Assembly (NCBI RefSeq): GCF_045679555.1
Contig: NC_092115.1
Coordinates: 37,301,728 to 37,365,727 of the forward strand
Source: Salvelinus alpinus
Taxonomy: Eukaryota > Chordata > Actinopteri > Salmoniformes > Salmonidae
Length of the DNA stretch: 64,000 nucleotides
Direction of reading: 5' to 3'
The position numbers and the translations under genes were made by a program. Every line of letters begins with the position of its first letter. Positions within the stretch are counted from its first letter, which is position 1. Shown piece after piece: positions 1 to 11,570 of the stretch. The notes under the pieces were generated by a model. The model saw only the letters and a program-made list of their open reading frames with translations, was not told the origin of the DNA and ran no database searches.

Positions 1-1264
1 CTGTAAAATCCTGTATTTTTTTGGCCTCTGCTCACCTCTCAAAATGAATTATGTTCTGAAGGGCTGCAATGTAGGCTTATTTTATTGTTTTGTGTACAGT
101 TTATTTCCCCTTGTTCATACCCCAGATTGCTGGGGGTAGAGTATTCTGCCTATATCGAGCATTTGTGTGAATAGAATGATTAGGTGCACAGAAGTCACTG
201 GAATTGTGTAATCCAACCAAATTCAAAGTTCAGTCATAGAAGTAATAGCTTGGCTTAGTCCACTATAATCCAAAGCAATAACTAGTGTTTTGTGCAGGCC
301 ATTTCCTATGCCGCAGAGATTAAAAAACATGCAAATGTGTCATTCAAACAGGTATACTAGAAAGTATTTAATCAACATTTTCTAGTGTAGAAGTTTGTTC
401 TGTTAGCTATGAGAAGATTACAAGTGGAAGTACAAGAATACTGAGGAGAAATGTTAATGTCCTATTACACTTGTCACATTGCAGCCTTCTGTTGTAAACA
501 GTTTTTTACATTTGTACTTCACTGGATAGATGGCACTCATTTTCATAAATTAATGTTTGTTAAATTTCTAATTTGCCCTACTGCGTCACTAGAAACAAGT
601 AAAAAAACATATTTGCAAATGTGTGAATGTTTTCTTGTTTGTGTGAACTGGTTCGAGGGAGGCCTTTCATTCCCTGAATCTTCTGAGATGGGGGTCAGCT
701 TTTCATCACAGATGGTGCAGAAAGAGGTGCAGAAAGAGGTAAGAACTATGCCAAAATACTTAGTTGTCTTTTGGCTTAATGTTATGTTAGGTCACACACT
801 GAAATCGATCAGAATTTATCAATTGGATCTCAGTTTTGTCATTGACGAAATGTAATTTTAATTCCAAAGTGGTTTACTTGCCATTTCTGAAAGGATTTGC
901 AGAGTGTAGTGATAACCCAGTTAAGAACTGGAATTGGATAATGTTAGTCAGATTCTCAGACCTGAGAATGGAGGAGAGAGGTCTGCTCAGTCTTAACTAC
1001 TACAACTTTCAATGATGCACCGTGGAAATCAACTGATATTAATTTACCGGATGGGAGTGTTAATAATGGTGGGTGTCCCTATGAGGAGAGATAAAAACAA
1101 TTAACATTTCAGTCCCAAGTGATTTACAGAAAAATAAAGTATTGTTCCTTGAATGGATAACCATGGCATAATAAGACAATTTTGTGCCAATCTTTTACCG
1201 TCTGTATGTGGACTTAAAAAATATATATATTGTTACCAATCATGAGAAACGGTAGAATGAATAC
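1..1264. other. No gene recognised (left flank of the duplication)
   Basis: AT-rich sequence in which I recognise neither a gene nor a named repeat. An open stretch at 451-855 on the plus strand has no familiar motif and ordinary intergenic composition, so it is not called. A 12-bp direct repeat just before a GTAAGA hexamer near 720-745 is the only local structure noted. Confidence 0.5.
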
Positions 1265-2030
1265 ACACTGAACAAAAATATAAACGCAACATGTAAAGTG
1301 TTGGTCCCATGTTTCATGAGCTGAAATAAAAGATCTCAGTAATTTTCCATATGCACAAAAATCTTATTTCTCAAATGTTGTGCACAATTGTGTCTACATC
1401 CTTGTTAGTGAGTGTTTATCCTTTGGGAAGATCATCCATCCACCTGACAGGTGTGGCATATCAAGAACCTGATTAAACAGCATTATTACACAGGTGCACC
1501 TTGTGGTGGGGACAAGGACACTAAAATGTGCAGTTTTGTCAGACAACACAGTGTCGCAGATGTCTCAAGTTGAGGGAGCTTGCAATTGACATGCTGACAG
1601 CAGGAATGTCCACCAGCTGTTGGCAGGTACTTGAATTTCTTTACCATAAGCCACCTCCAACGTAGATTTTTATTTTTTTGTAGGACAGCCAACCGGTCTC
1701 ACAACTGCGGACCATGTGTATGGCGTTGTGTGGGTGAGCAGTTTGCTGATGTCAACATTGTGAACAGTTCCCCATGGTGGTGTAAGCTACGGACAATGAT
1801 CAGAATTGCATTTTACCGATTGGCAATTTGAATGCACAAAAATACAGTGAAGAGAGGCAAGTTTATTTTTAAAGGTAACTTTAAAGGTAACAGATGCATA
1901 TCTGTATTCCCAGTCATGTGAAATTCATAGATGAAGGCCTAATGAATTTATTTCAATTGACTGATTCCCTCATAAGAAACTAACTCAATAAAACATTTGA
2001 AATTGTTGCGTTTAGGTTGTTGTTCAGTGG
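1265..2030. mobile_element. Non-autonomous Tc1-like element
   Basis: The element opens with CACTGAACAAAAATATAAAC and closes with the inverted counterpart GTTGTTGTTCAGTG next to a TA. This is the terminal repeat of a common salmonid Tc1-type family. The interior is about 765 bp and encodes no recognisable transposase. The left edge of the tandem duplication falls inside it near position 1,460, so unit B (15,772-16,338) carries only the right three quarters. Confidence 0.75.
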
Positions 2031-2155
2031 TACAGTTTGGTAATTTTTTTACGGTTAGAAATTATACCATTTGAACATGGCAATGTGTGAAAATAATGGT
2101 TGTGGAAGATCCTTTTTTGAAAACAGATCAGGTAATCTGGTGTGTACCACTCACT

Positions 2156-2357
2156 GAAGCTACCACGCTCGTGCAGAGAGCTCAGGCTGGAGATTGATGT
2201 GGCAGAACCAGGCGGAGTCTGGGAGCAGGCAGGATTGAGACCATAAGCAAATGCATTACTGGAGGAAAGAGTTAGTCAGCTGCAGAAGGATGTCAAGACA
2301 GAGGACAGGGACATGAAACCTGCTTCAGCAAAGAAGGAATGGAAATTCACTGTAAGG
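2156..2357 (+). pseudogene. Possible orphan exon relic, unidentified
   Basis: One plus-strand frame stays open across about 200 bp apart from a single TAA near its middle. It has a charged, helix-like second half (for example LLEERVSQLQKDVKTEDRD) and ends at a good splice donor, AAGG/GTGAGT. The same frame and the same stop are present in unit B (about 16,564-16,765), with an Arg-to-Ser change in the helix. I do not recognise the family. It may be a degraded exon of a host gene or chance openness inside a repeat. Confidence 0.25.
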
Positions 2358-2505
2358 GTGAGTAGAGTTTCTGTCTCTGACCCTCCCCTGGGATTCAGCA
2401 GAGCCTGGGTGTGTCAAACAGTTATTGACAGGTGAAAACATCTCTGAATTGAATCAATTGAGACCATATAGTACATTGTTTGACAGACTGTTTTGTTAGT
2501 ACGCA

Positions 2506-2715
2506 TACAGATGTAGGATCTTCATTTTTGGCAGTTTGCTACAGCATGAAAATAATCATGCAATAACAGGACATGGATTATGATGATGCAAATCTGAAAG
2601 TGGAAATGACAAATGTCAGAAGCCTTTTCAAACCTCAATTACACTAGAAGTTTTACATTTCCTGCATTGAAGAAATCCTGCAACAGGGTGATCAAATTAA
2701 GATCCTACATCTGTA
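2506..2715. mobile_element. hAT-like MITE, short
   Basis: Terminal inverted repeats TACAGATGTAGGATCTT and AAGATCCTACATCTGTA bound about 210 bp with no coding capacity. This is a very common salmonid MITE. The unit B copy (16,914-17,139) is 16 bp longer because of two small internal duplications. Confidence 0.8.
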
Positions 2716-3082
2716 CATGCCTGTCTGCAACCATATATCTTCTGTCTAATAGGATGTGAGCGAGGGGTGGCTGTAAGAGTAAGGACAGATACAGAACGTT
2801 GCACACCATTGCTCATCTGAGGTTTAAAATGGATTTCCCCATGGGGATTCATTTAAATTTTATTGTCATGTTAAGTTCTCTAAGATGCATCTAACCACAA
2901 CCCATCAGTGTTCGCCATTACCTGGGGAGATGACAGCCACTGGTAGACATACTTTTGACACTGCTTGGGGAAACAGATCCCAGTTGTCAGTAAACACTTT
3001 GAACTCATGAGATAATAAGGACAGCATATTGAAAAGCAATATGTGATAAATAGTAGAGACCCCCCCCCCAAAAAGTGTAATA

Positions 3083-4640
3083 TACAGTCAGAAGTTAACA
3101 TGCACTTAGGTTGGAGTCATTCAAAATAATTTTTCAACCACTCCACACATTTCTTGTTACCAACTATAGTTTTGGCAAGTCGGTTAGGACATCTACTTTG
3201 TGCGTGACACAAGTAATTTTTCCAACAATTGTTTACAGGGAGATTTTCACTTATTATACACTGTATCACAATTCCAGTGGGTCAGAAGTATACATACAAT
3301 AAGTTGACTGTGCCTTTAAACAGCTTGGGAAATTCCCGAAAATTATGTAACGGCTTTAGAAGCTTCCGATAGGCGAATTGACATCATTTGAGTCAATTGG
3401 AGGTATTTCAAGGCCTACCTTCAAATTCAGTGCCTTTTTGCTTGACATCATAGGAAAATCAAAAGAAATCAGCAATGACCTCAGAAAAACAATTGTAGAC
3501 CTCCACAAGTCTGGTTCACCCTTGAGAGCAATTTCTAAACACCTGAAGGTATCACGTTCATCTGTACAAACAATGGTACGCAAGTATAAACACCATGGGA
3601 CCACACAGCCGTCATACCGCTCAGGAAGGAGAGGCATTCTTTCTCCTAGAGATTAACGTACTTTTGTGCGAAGTGCAAATCAATCGCAGAACAGCAAGGA
3701 CATTGTGAAGATGCTGGAGGAAACAGGTACAAAGTATCTATATCCACAGTAAAACGAGTCCTATATCGACATAACCTGAAAGGCCGCTCAGCAAGGGAGA
3801 AGCCACTGCTCCAAAACCGCCATAAAAAAAGCCAGACTACAGTTTGCAACTGCACATGAGGACAATGATCGTACTTTTTGGAGCAATGTCCTCTGGTCTG
3901 ATGAAACAAAAAAATAACTTGACATAATGACCATCGTTATGTTTGGAGGAAAAAAGGGGAGTCTTGCAAGCCGAAGAAAACCATCCCAACCGTGAAGCAC
4001 GGGGGTGGCAGCATCATGTTGTGGGGGTGCGTCGCTGCAGGAGGGACTTGTGCACTTGAAAATCGATGGCATCATGAGGGAAGAGGAAAATGTGGATATA
4101 TTGAAGCAACATCAATCAAGAAGTTAAAGCTTGGTGGAAAATGGGTCTTCCAAATGAACAATGATCCCAATATATTTTTTAAGTTGTGGCAGAATTGCTT
4201 AAGGACAACAAAGGCAATGTATTGTAGTGGCCATCACAAAGCCCTGAACTCAATAGAACATTTGTAGGCAGAACTGATAAAGCATGTGCGAGCAAGGAGG
4301 CCTACAAACCTGACTAAGCTACACCAGCTCTGTCAGGAGGAATGGGCCAAAATTATCCCAACATAGGAAGCTTGTGGAAGGCTACCCAAAACATTTGACC
4401 CAAGTTAAACAATTTAAAAGGCAATGCTACCAAATACTGAGTGCATGTAAACTTCTGACCCACTGGGAATGTGATGAAATCAAAGCTGAATTATTCTCTA
4501 TTGACATTTCATTCTTACAATAAAGTGGTGATCTTAACTGACCTAAGACATGGAATTTTTACTAGGATTTAGTGTCAGGAATTGTGGAAAAACTGAGTTT
4601 AAATGTATTTGGCTAAGGTGCATGTAAACTTCCAACAATA
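3083..4640 (+). mobile_element. Tc1-like transposon with broken transposase (unit A)
   Basis: The element starts with TACAGTCAGAAGTTAACATG after a TA and ends with a decayed matching repeat (CATGTAAACTTCCAAC). A transposase relic reads on the plus strand. The N-terminal helix-turn-helix region at about 3,444-3,650 includes KSKEISNDLRKTIVDLHKSG and SRSSVQTMVRKYKHHGT, followed by the catalytic region ([12 protein letters not shown] near 3,992 and the NNDPN motif near 4,155). The reading frame shifts several times, so no functional enzyme is made. The counterpart in unit B has further indels of its own. Confidence 0.9.
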
Positions 4641-5475
4641 TCTACTTGATAGAATCTGAAAGGCAAGGGGTGGCATTTGGGTAACTTGTCACGAATCCCT
4701 TTGATTTGCACCGAGTTGGGTGAATTTGACTTGTGATTTTTACACTTACTTTCGGAATAATCTCCACGGCACAAACTGGTTCCTCTTGGTCAATTCAAAA
4801 GGGCCGATTGAGGACCTTTGACTGAAGAATGTTTTGTCTTCTATGATTGCGTACAGGGATTGTCTACAGTAAGACACCTTGGTAAAGAAAGGTTATATAA
4901 AAACTGAAAGACATGGGGATGAACTGGAGAGCCATGTCAAAGTGATTGTACCTATAAGCTGAGTGTTGTGGCTCAGGCTTCTTGTTGCAGCCAAGTACAA
5001 CTAAAAACTCTAGTGAACTCCACACTTAAGTTGCCTTCTCTGCTGGGACAATTGTAGGTCTCTCCAGATAATTTATTGCCACTTCAACTGCTTTGTCATG
5101 CTTCCACAACTGCAGGCATCGTCAGGGCACTAGTTGAAGTCTATTTCAGAAACACTAGCACCCATCTAGTGTGGCTCAGTCGTGAAACATAATGGCCGAG
5201 GCATAATACCAGGACTACTCTGCCAATGCAGCGGTGCTACGACTGGAGGTATAGGAGTGTACTTTAGCCTCGTCAGGTTAGAACAGGAACACAATTTTAA
5301 CAGTGGGCTTCTGCTCTGTAAGCATAGTTGAATTGTCCAAGCTCTATCATGTTATAATTTACTGTCACTGCATCCTCCATCACCGCACAATTTTAACCAC
5401 TGACCTGCTCGCAAAACCAAGTTGAACTTCCACCCAGTATAGCTTTAGATGCTTAATGAGAGACTAAACCAAAGA
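4641..5475. other. 3' flank of the ZP3-like gene, no gene seen
   Basis: This is sequence shared with unit B (19,037-19,870) at a few percent divergence or less. It has no recognised coding exon or named repeat. It lies just downstream of the polyadenylation signal of the minus-strand ZP3-like gene. Confidence 0.5.
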
Positions 5476-5495
5476 ACCATTGTAAGTATTAAAGA

Positions 5496-5501
5496 TTTAT
5501 T
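5496..5501 (-). terminator. Polyadenylation signal AATAAA of ZP3-like gene A
   Basis: On the minus strand a canonical AATAAA lies about 155 bases after the TGA stop (5,653-5,655). The corresponding place in unit B (19,882-19,888) reads AATAAT instead, so the second gene lacks the canonical hexamer here. Confidence 0.65.
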
Positions 5502-5652
5502 TCAAATTAAGTCAGACACTACAGAGTCAGGCATGCATGGTAGATGGCTGCCCACCTCCCAGGAGTCACAGCTGGCCTCCGGTTCAGACCTGAAACAAAT
5601 ACAAGAAATTACTTACAGGTCAAAGACATAATGCATATCCAACAAGAAACTT

Positions 5653-7516
5653 TCAAATGTTCATTGGGGAGGGATAAAAGCAAACCCATTCAATCTTCTC
5701 AGGCCGGTAATTGTCAGTGACGACAAGAGGTCCAATTAGACCGGCATTTTTAGTTATTCCACGTTGCCCTGAAAAGATGAAGTTGTAACATTTAACCTGA
5801 TTGCTGGACACAGAAATTAAGGCATCCCAATCTATTGCCCTGGGACAATAAGTAAACATTTTAGTGGGGTGCACAAAGAATAGTAGTACCTGATGCAATT
5901 CCACGCGTCTTCCGGGACTCACAGCTGGAGTCACAGCAGCCACAGAGGGTACTATGGTAGGGGTCATCAATGAGCACCCAACTGGAGGGGGAAAACAAGC
6001 ACATGAAACCAGAGTAGTAATCAGTTACTACTTTAACTTACTAAAAGTACCTCTAAAATATTTAATTTGTAACGTGTACGCATTATTCTTTTTACCCATG
6101 CCCTTTCACATAGTGGCAGGCCTTCTTCCTTGTGTCAAGGCCACTGGGGTCCCAAGCCAAAAGATTGCAGTGAATATACACCTGAGAAGAGATTAAGGAC
6201 ATTACTGCACATTTAAGAGGCGTCAAAAATGTCAATCATGTAGATTAGTACACTCACTTCCTTGCCAACGGCGAACTTGAAGGCTTGCAGAGACAAACGG
6301 ATTTCAGAGGCTTTCTGTCTTGGTTCAAACTTTGAATTTGAAGTCTTGCTAGCGACAAGACATCTGAGGAGAACAAAACATGACAATCACTAATGATTTT
6401 TTGCACAAATCCAGATTCACCTGGAGCAAAAGCACCCTGCTGTATAGCCCAGTGGTACATACCCCTTGGTGATGATGGGGTGCACCGGGCCCTCAGACTG
6501 CAGCTCTGGTGTTGTGGTTGCCACACACTCCTCCAACAGTAGCAGCAAGGGCTGATGGACCATCTGCTCCACTGCTGCAGAGATGTAGATGAAGGAGCCC
6601 AGGGGATATTCCCTAGACAGATGTGGTCCAGAGAAGTCATCTGTAGGATACATATCATGTGGTTAAGCTTACATCTACAGGATTCAAGTTGTATACTTCA
6701 GGCAGTGTCAAACCTACCCTTCATAAGTTCCATGTGGAAGACTAGATCTCCTTGACCATATGTATGAAACACTGGATCAAATATGCGAGGCGCCCAGTCT
6801 GCAGGCCTACACAGACCCAGGAAATAGGTTAAACATTTAGCCAAGAGTCAGTTGTTCATGGTTAAAATTGTTCTAGTCCAGCATTAGGACACTTGAGGCA
6901 ACATCAATAAAATAGAAAATTTATTCTAGAGTACGCAAACAGCCACAAATCACCTTTCATAGGCACAAACCACTGGATGAGAGAAAGACCTCAGTTGAGC
7001 TTTGGGACCAGACATATAGGTCAGCTCATTCATGTACATCAATGTGTCCCCAGTCACCTGTAGTGAGGTAGAAGGGATAGGGGTTAAACACCACTGCTGA
7101 CGGCCAAATATACATGATATCACTTATGCTAAAACCTACCAGTCTCCTGAAGTTACAGTCACTGAGTTCCACTTGAAACATGGCCTCCCCAGCAGAGATA
7201 CTGCTTGGATAACAGCCTCCCAGCCGGAGGAGTGAGGTGTCCATCTGTGACTGGGCCGCCCCCCATCTCAGGGTGACTGAGTCACGGCCACAGTCCACCT
7301 TCAGATCTGCCAGGAGGAAAATAAGAGGCTGTCTATTTATAGTCTCAAATATAAAACGCAACTTCTGCTACATTGCCATTCGTTTTTTGAATGTCAATGC
7401 CCACTTCCAAAACAGAATGCACAAAGAAAATAATATAACACATTACCATCCTGTGCCACAATGGTCGCAACAGCCATGCCTAGGAGGACCGCACTGTGCC
7501 AAAAGTAAGCCTTCAT
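5653..7516 (-). CDS. Zona pellucida sperm-binding protein 3-like (egg envelope protein), copy A
   Basis: A secreted egg-coat subunit of the ZP3/ZPC class; such proteins polymerise through their ZP domain into the envelope. Coding exons on the minus strand: 7447-7516, 7140-7306, 6954-7057, 6718-6806, 6463-6640, 6258-6363, 6096-6181, 5890-5981, 5653-5768. They total 1,008 nt in one uninterrupted frame (335 aa), all with GT-AG borders. Residues 1-22 are a signal peptide (MKAYFWHSAVLLGMAVATIV). ZP-N begins at about 24 (LKVDCGRDSVTLRW) and ZP-C at about 144-287, with the Cys cluster LCGCCDSSC at 279-287. A furin-type site RKTR lies at 290-293, and a hydrophobic patch AGLIGPLVV at 306-314. No transmembrane helix follows, as in some fish egg-coat proteins. 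The start is supported by the signal peptide and a TATA box 46 bp upstream. The exact ZP3 subfamily cannot be fixed. Confidence 0.93.
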
Positions 7517-7561
7517 GACTAAATAGTATTTATTGAATGACAATGTTCAGTTGAAGAGACT

Positions 7562-7569
7562 TATTTATA
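7562..7569 (-). promoter_or_regulatory. TATA box of ZP3-like gene A
   Basis: The minus strand reads GGTATAAATAAG about 46 bp upstream of the ATG, predicting a very short 5' leader of roughly 20 bases. The same box is kept in unit B at 21,948-21,955, one base different in its flank. A TATA-driven compact promoter fits a highly expressed, tissue-restricted egg-coat gene (inference). Confidence 0.7.
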
Positions 7570-7706
7570 CCTGCCAGCAAGCACTCAAGTTAATCACTGT
7601 CATCAGTGTGTTTGCTGTTAACAACCTCCAGCTGCAGGTGATCAATCACTGATTTGGAAATCATTATGAACTCATCCAATTCTCCTAACTTATTTATTAT
7701 CAGATA

Positions 7707-7878
7707 GGCTGCATTGACACAGGCAATCCAATTCAGATCTTATTTTTCACTTGTTTGATTTTTGACCAATAAGATCAGCAATGAAAAATAGCTATTGTGA
7801 AAAGATCTAATGTGATTGGTCAAAAGACCAATTACTGGGAAAAAAATATCAGAATTGGGCTGCCTGTGTAAAGCAGCC
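7707..7878. mobile_element. MITE with GGCTGC...GCAGCC ends
   Basis: About 172 bp with inverted ends (GGCTGCATTGACACAGGCAA and TGCCTGTGTAAAGCAGCC) and an internal inverted motif around TTTTTGACCAATAAGATC / TTGGTCAAAAGACCAATT. It is a recurrent salmonid MITE. The unit B copy is at 22,093-22,264. Confidence 0.75.
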
Positions 7879-8872
7879 ATAGTTCCTAAAGCAAAAGGAT
7901 CAGTTGGTTTTCATTGCAACGATATCGTTGAACAGTAACATCAAGCACATGTAATCTTGTGCAGATTTAATATTGTGCAATATAAAACTGAGATAGTGGT
8001 TTCTATCGGTAAAGAAAATGGTTAAAAACTGAAACCTTTTATTATGGTGGAGTGCTTTCACTCAGTCATGTCAGATCAGTGATTAGCTCATGGAAAGAAG
8101 CAAACAATAATGCATGTTCAAAGTATTTGTACAGGGACAGAAAGATTAGCCTCGTAGAACCAACTTCTCTGGTTATTAACAGCCTATGTGGCATTGATAT
8201 GAGTCAGAAACTTTCATAATCGTGTCAAAATGGACTACAAAGTGTACATAGGATCAATTTGGTCATAAAGTCAGTCTCGTCCAAAACAAGATTTGGAAGT
8301 GAGTACGTCACAATGGGTTGGGTATGGATTACTTGCATGCCCACTTTTGCCAATGATGTCCAGTTGCCCAGAGACCATAAGGTGTGGTCCGCCACCCAGC
8401 TGCCATGTGTTGTGGACATGTTGTCAAGTCTGCAACGTACGGTGAGGTATTGCTGCCACTCATTTATACAATTATTACGAGATAAGATCACGTTATTACA
8501 AAATAATTAAATATCTCGTTATAACGAAATAAGCCATTAGCTCATTATTACGAGAAAGATGACATTACTATGAAATAATCTGGTTGCACGTTATGAGAAC
8601 TATTCTATGCCTTTATTATGCTGAAATGTTAGCAAAGGCTACTGGGCAGGCTTGGCTTCCTCTCATGCACAGGTTGACATTATGAGTTGGTCAACTTTTA
8701 TTTTCTCCTCGGTTTTAGGCATTGGGAGATATTAGTGTCACTGTTCAACTATTGTCTTTCTCTCTCTTTGAGTCAACTACTCAACACATTTTATGCACTG
8801 CAGTGCTAGCTGGCTGTAGCTTATGCTTTCAGTAGTATAATCATTCTCTGATCTTTTGATTGGGTGGACAAA
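7879..8872. repeat. Interspersed non-coding repeats upstream of ZP3-like gene A
   Basis: No gene is seen. About 8,090-8,440 resembles a dispersed salmonid sequence I have met before (TTTCTGACTCATATC type). Positions 8,470-8,590 hold an AT-rich piece in which TTATTACGAGATAAG and CTCGTTATAACGAAATAA recur in opposite orientations. Open frames across 8,225-8,510 exist on both strands and show no known domain. Confidence 0.45.
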
Positions 8873-10447
8873 TCAAATCAAATCAAATGTTATTTGTCAC
8901 ACACATGGTTAGCAGATGTTAATGCGAGTGTAGCGAAATGCTTGTGCTTCTAGTTCCGACAATGCAGTAATAACCAACGAGTAGTCTAACCTAACAATTT
9001 CACAACAACTACCTTATACACACAAGTGTAAAGGAATTAAGAATATGTACATAAAAATATATGAATGAGTGATGGTACAGAACGGCATAGGCAAGATGCA
9101 GTGGATGGTATAGAGTACAGTATATACATATGAGATGAGTAATGTAGGGTATGTAAACATATAAAAGTGGCATTGTTTAAAGTGGCTAGTGATACATGTA
9201 TTACATCAAGATGGCAAGATGCAGTAGATGGTATAGAGTACAGTATATACATATGCGATATGAGATGAGTAATGTAGGGTATGTAAACATTATATGAAGT
9301 GGCATTGTTTAAAGTGGCTAGTGATACATTTTTTTCATACATTTTTACATTGTTAAAGTGTCTGGAGTTGAGTCAGTATGTTGGCAGCAGCCACTCAATG
9401 TTAGCAGTGGCTGTTTAACAGTCTGATGGCCTTGAGATAGAAGCTGTTTTTCAGTCTCTTGGTCCCTGCTTTGATGCACCTGTACTGACCTCGCCTTCTG
9501 GATGATAGCGGGGTGAACTCGGGTGGTTGTTGTCCTTGATGATCTTTATGGCCTTCCTGTGACATCGGGTGGTGTAGGTGTCCTGGAGGGACACGCCCCC
9601 GGTGATGCGTTGTGCAGACCTCACTACCCTCTGGAGAGCCTTACGGTTGTGGGCGGAGAAGTTGCCGTACCAGGCGGTGATACAGCCCGACAGGATGCTC
9701 TCGATTGTGCATCTGTAAAAGTTTGTGAGTGCTTTTGGTGACAAGCCGAATTTCTTCAGCCTCCTGAGGTTGAAGAGGCGCTGCTGCGCCTTCTTCACCA
9801 CGCTGTCTGTGTGGGTGGACCAATTCAGTTCGTCCGTTATGTGTACGCCGAGGAACTTAAAACTTACTACCCTCTCCACTACTGTCCCGTCGATGTGGAT
9901 AGGGGGTGCTCCCTCTGCTGTTTCCTGAAGTCCACGATCCTCTCCTTTGTTTTGTTGACGTTGAGTGTGAGGTTATTTTCCTGACACCACACTCCGAGGG
10001 CCCTCACCTCCTCCCTGTAGGCCATCTCGTCGTTGTTGGTAATCAAGCCTACCACTGTAGTGTCGTCTGCAAACTTGATGATTGAGTTGGAGGCGTGCAT
10101 TGCCACGCAGTCGTGGGTGAACAGGGAGTACAGGAGAGGGCTCAGAACGCACCCTTGTGGGGCCCCAGTGTTGAGGATCAGCGGAGTGGAGATGTTGTTA
10201 CCTACCCTCACCACCTGGAGGCGGCTTGTCAGGAAGCCCAGTACCCAGTTGCACAGGGCGGGGTCGAGACCTAGGGTCTCGAGCTTGATGACAAGTTTGG
10301 AGGGTACTATGGTATTAAATGCTGAGCTGTAGTCGATGAACAGCATGCATGAACAACATGTCAGTTCATGCTGCAAGAGCTCTGATAGGTTGGATGACGT
10401 CCTCCGGAAATGATCATAATTACTGTTTATGGATGGGGTGAAAACCA
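8873..10447 (-). mobile_element. L2-like LINE, 5'-truncated, reverse transcriptase and 3' tail
   Basis: On the minus strand an ORF2 fragment runs from about 10,448 down to 9,451 in two frames. It contains reverse transcriptase motifs: [14 protein letters not shown] (block A), [19 protein letters not shown] (block B) and [14 protein letters not shown] (the FADD catalytic box). The thumb-like part follows (KFLGVHITDELNWSTHTD, IESILSGCITAWYGN). The 3' UTR includes two roughly 125-bp direct repeats (about 9,090-9,330) and ends in the AATCAAATCAAATCAAATG tail at 8,873. It is 5'-truncated against a MITE at about 10,448 and broken by frameshifts. The clade is inferred from the block motifs (L2/CR1/Rex1 group). 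Confidence 0.88.
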
Positions 10448-10735
10448 TGAGCCTCCTAGGTTTTGTATTGAAGTCAATGTACCCAGAGGAGGACAGAATC
10501 TAGCTGTCCTCCGGCTACACCATGGTGCTACCCTATAGAGTGCTGCTGAGGCTCCTGTAGACATTCATTTAAAAACAGTGTGTTTTACTCAATTATTTGG
10601 TGATGTAAATATATTTAGCATAGTGTTATCCAAAAATGATAACTTTTTTAATGTTTCACTATTATTATTTGTATGAAATACACTGAGGAAGATGGTCCTC
10701 CCCTTCCTCCTTTGAGGAGGCTCCACTGGTGTGAG
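10448..10735. repeat. Salmonid interspersed repeat (GAGGAGG type)
   Basis: About 290 bp, abundant in salmonids, running from the GAGCCTCCTAGGTTTTG end to the CCTTTGAGGAGGCTCCACTG end. It abuts the truncated LINE and occurs in unit A only, because the matching interval is deleted from unit B. Confidence 0.6.
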
Positions 10736-10839
10736 GTGTATACTTTTGTTTAAGACTACCAAGAAACACTCTGTGTGACCCTGATTAAGCACACCACAGT
10801 GAAATGTTTAATAACAGCCACACCAAACCTTCACAAAAG

Positions 10840-11112
10840 TTTCTCAACTTTATTAGGGTAATATCAAAAGTAAGTCAAGCTATTGTTTACAGGGAAAATA
10901 CGAGTAAGCTATTACATTGCAGGAAACACACATTGAATGACACCCACCTGTCTTGATCAATGAGAATATTTGAAATAGATAAGATTGCGACATACACATT
11001 GTTGGATTACGTCATGGAGCCAAACATTTATTTAATTTAATAATATAGCATTTAAGTCAGGAAATGAGTAAGTGTATCGCCAAATAAAAGTTGGTCAAAT
11101 TCTTTGTGCTCT
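10840..11112. mobile_element. Diverged second copy of the foldback MITE
   Basis: The stretch CACCTGTCTTGATCAATGAG ... GTTGGATTACGTCATGGAGC matches the interior of the foldback element at 12,639-13,190. The following TTGGTCAAATTCTTTGTGCT matches its right arm. It is much more diverged and lacks a clean left arm. It is present only in unit A. Confidence 0.5.
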
Positions 11113-11570
11113 GCTTTACACCCCTCAAACTAAACTCTGGACCTCGAAGCCAGTTCCACAAAGTTTTTTTATTGTTTAGAGACCTGGGACACCAGGTGGG
11201 TGCATTTAATTATCATGTAGAACAGAAAACTAGCAGGTTTCGCACCTCGTATGGTAAGAGTTGAATAGCCATGCTTTACACTACCAAAGTAATGGCTATC
11301 AGCCAGCTGGAACAGTAGTAATGGTCTCACTAGCCCAGGGTCCCCCAACTGGCGGCCCGCGGTTGATTTTATGTTGCCCCCCAAGTTTTCTGTGCAAAAT
11401 AAATAGATTTTTTATTATTATTGTTGGACATAAAATACAAAAAAGACTGTAAAAACACCTGAAAATCAGCTCCAAGTGATTTTAATTTTGGAAATCTGTT
11501 ACAAAGTATTCTCACGCATAATAGAGAAATATACAGTATGTGAGCGTATACAAATGTAAGCAAGTTTGGA
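11113..11570. repeat. Two interspersed repeats (CTGGACCTCGAAGCCAG type and GGCGGCCCGC type)
   Basis: Positions 11,113-11,262 carry the common salmonid repeat beginning CTCTGGACCTCGAAGCCAG and ending near GGTAAGAGTTGAAT. Positions 11,338-11,470 carry a fragment of another repeat (CCCCCAACTGGCGGCCCGCG). No coding exon is seen. Confidence 0.55.

Noticed and set aside
5653-5970. A 105-codon minus-strand open frame over the last two ZP3-like exons
   Set aside because: It reads through an intron in another frame. The spliced frame continues the ZP domain with the expected cysteines.
6254-6658. A 134-codon minus-strand open frame in the ZP3-like gene
   Set aside because: It is out of frame with the conserved exon reading SGPHLSREYPLGSFIYI and crosses an intron.
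8225-8510. Open frames on both strands near 8.3 kb
   Set aside because: The sequence looks like a dispersed repeat, and no domain or splice structure supports an exon, although the frames persist in unit B.
9490-10332. Plus-strand open frames opposite the LINE
   Set aside because: They are antisense shadows of the reverse transcriptase reading frame on the minus strand.
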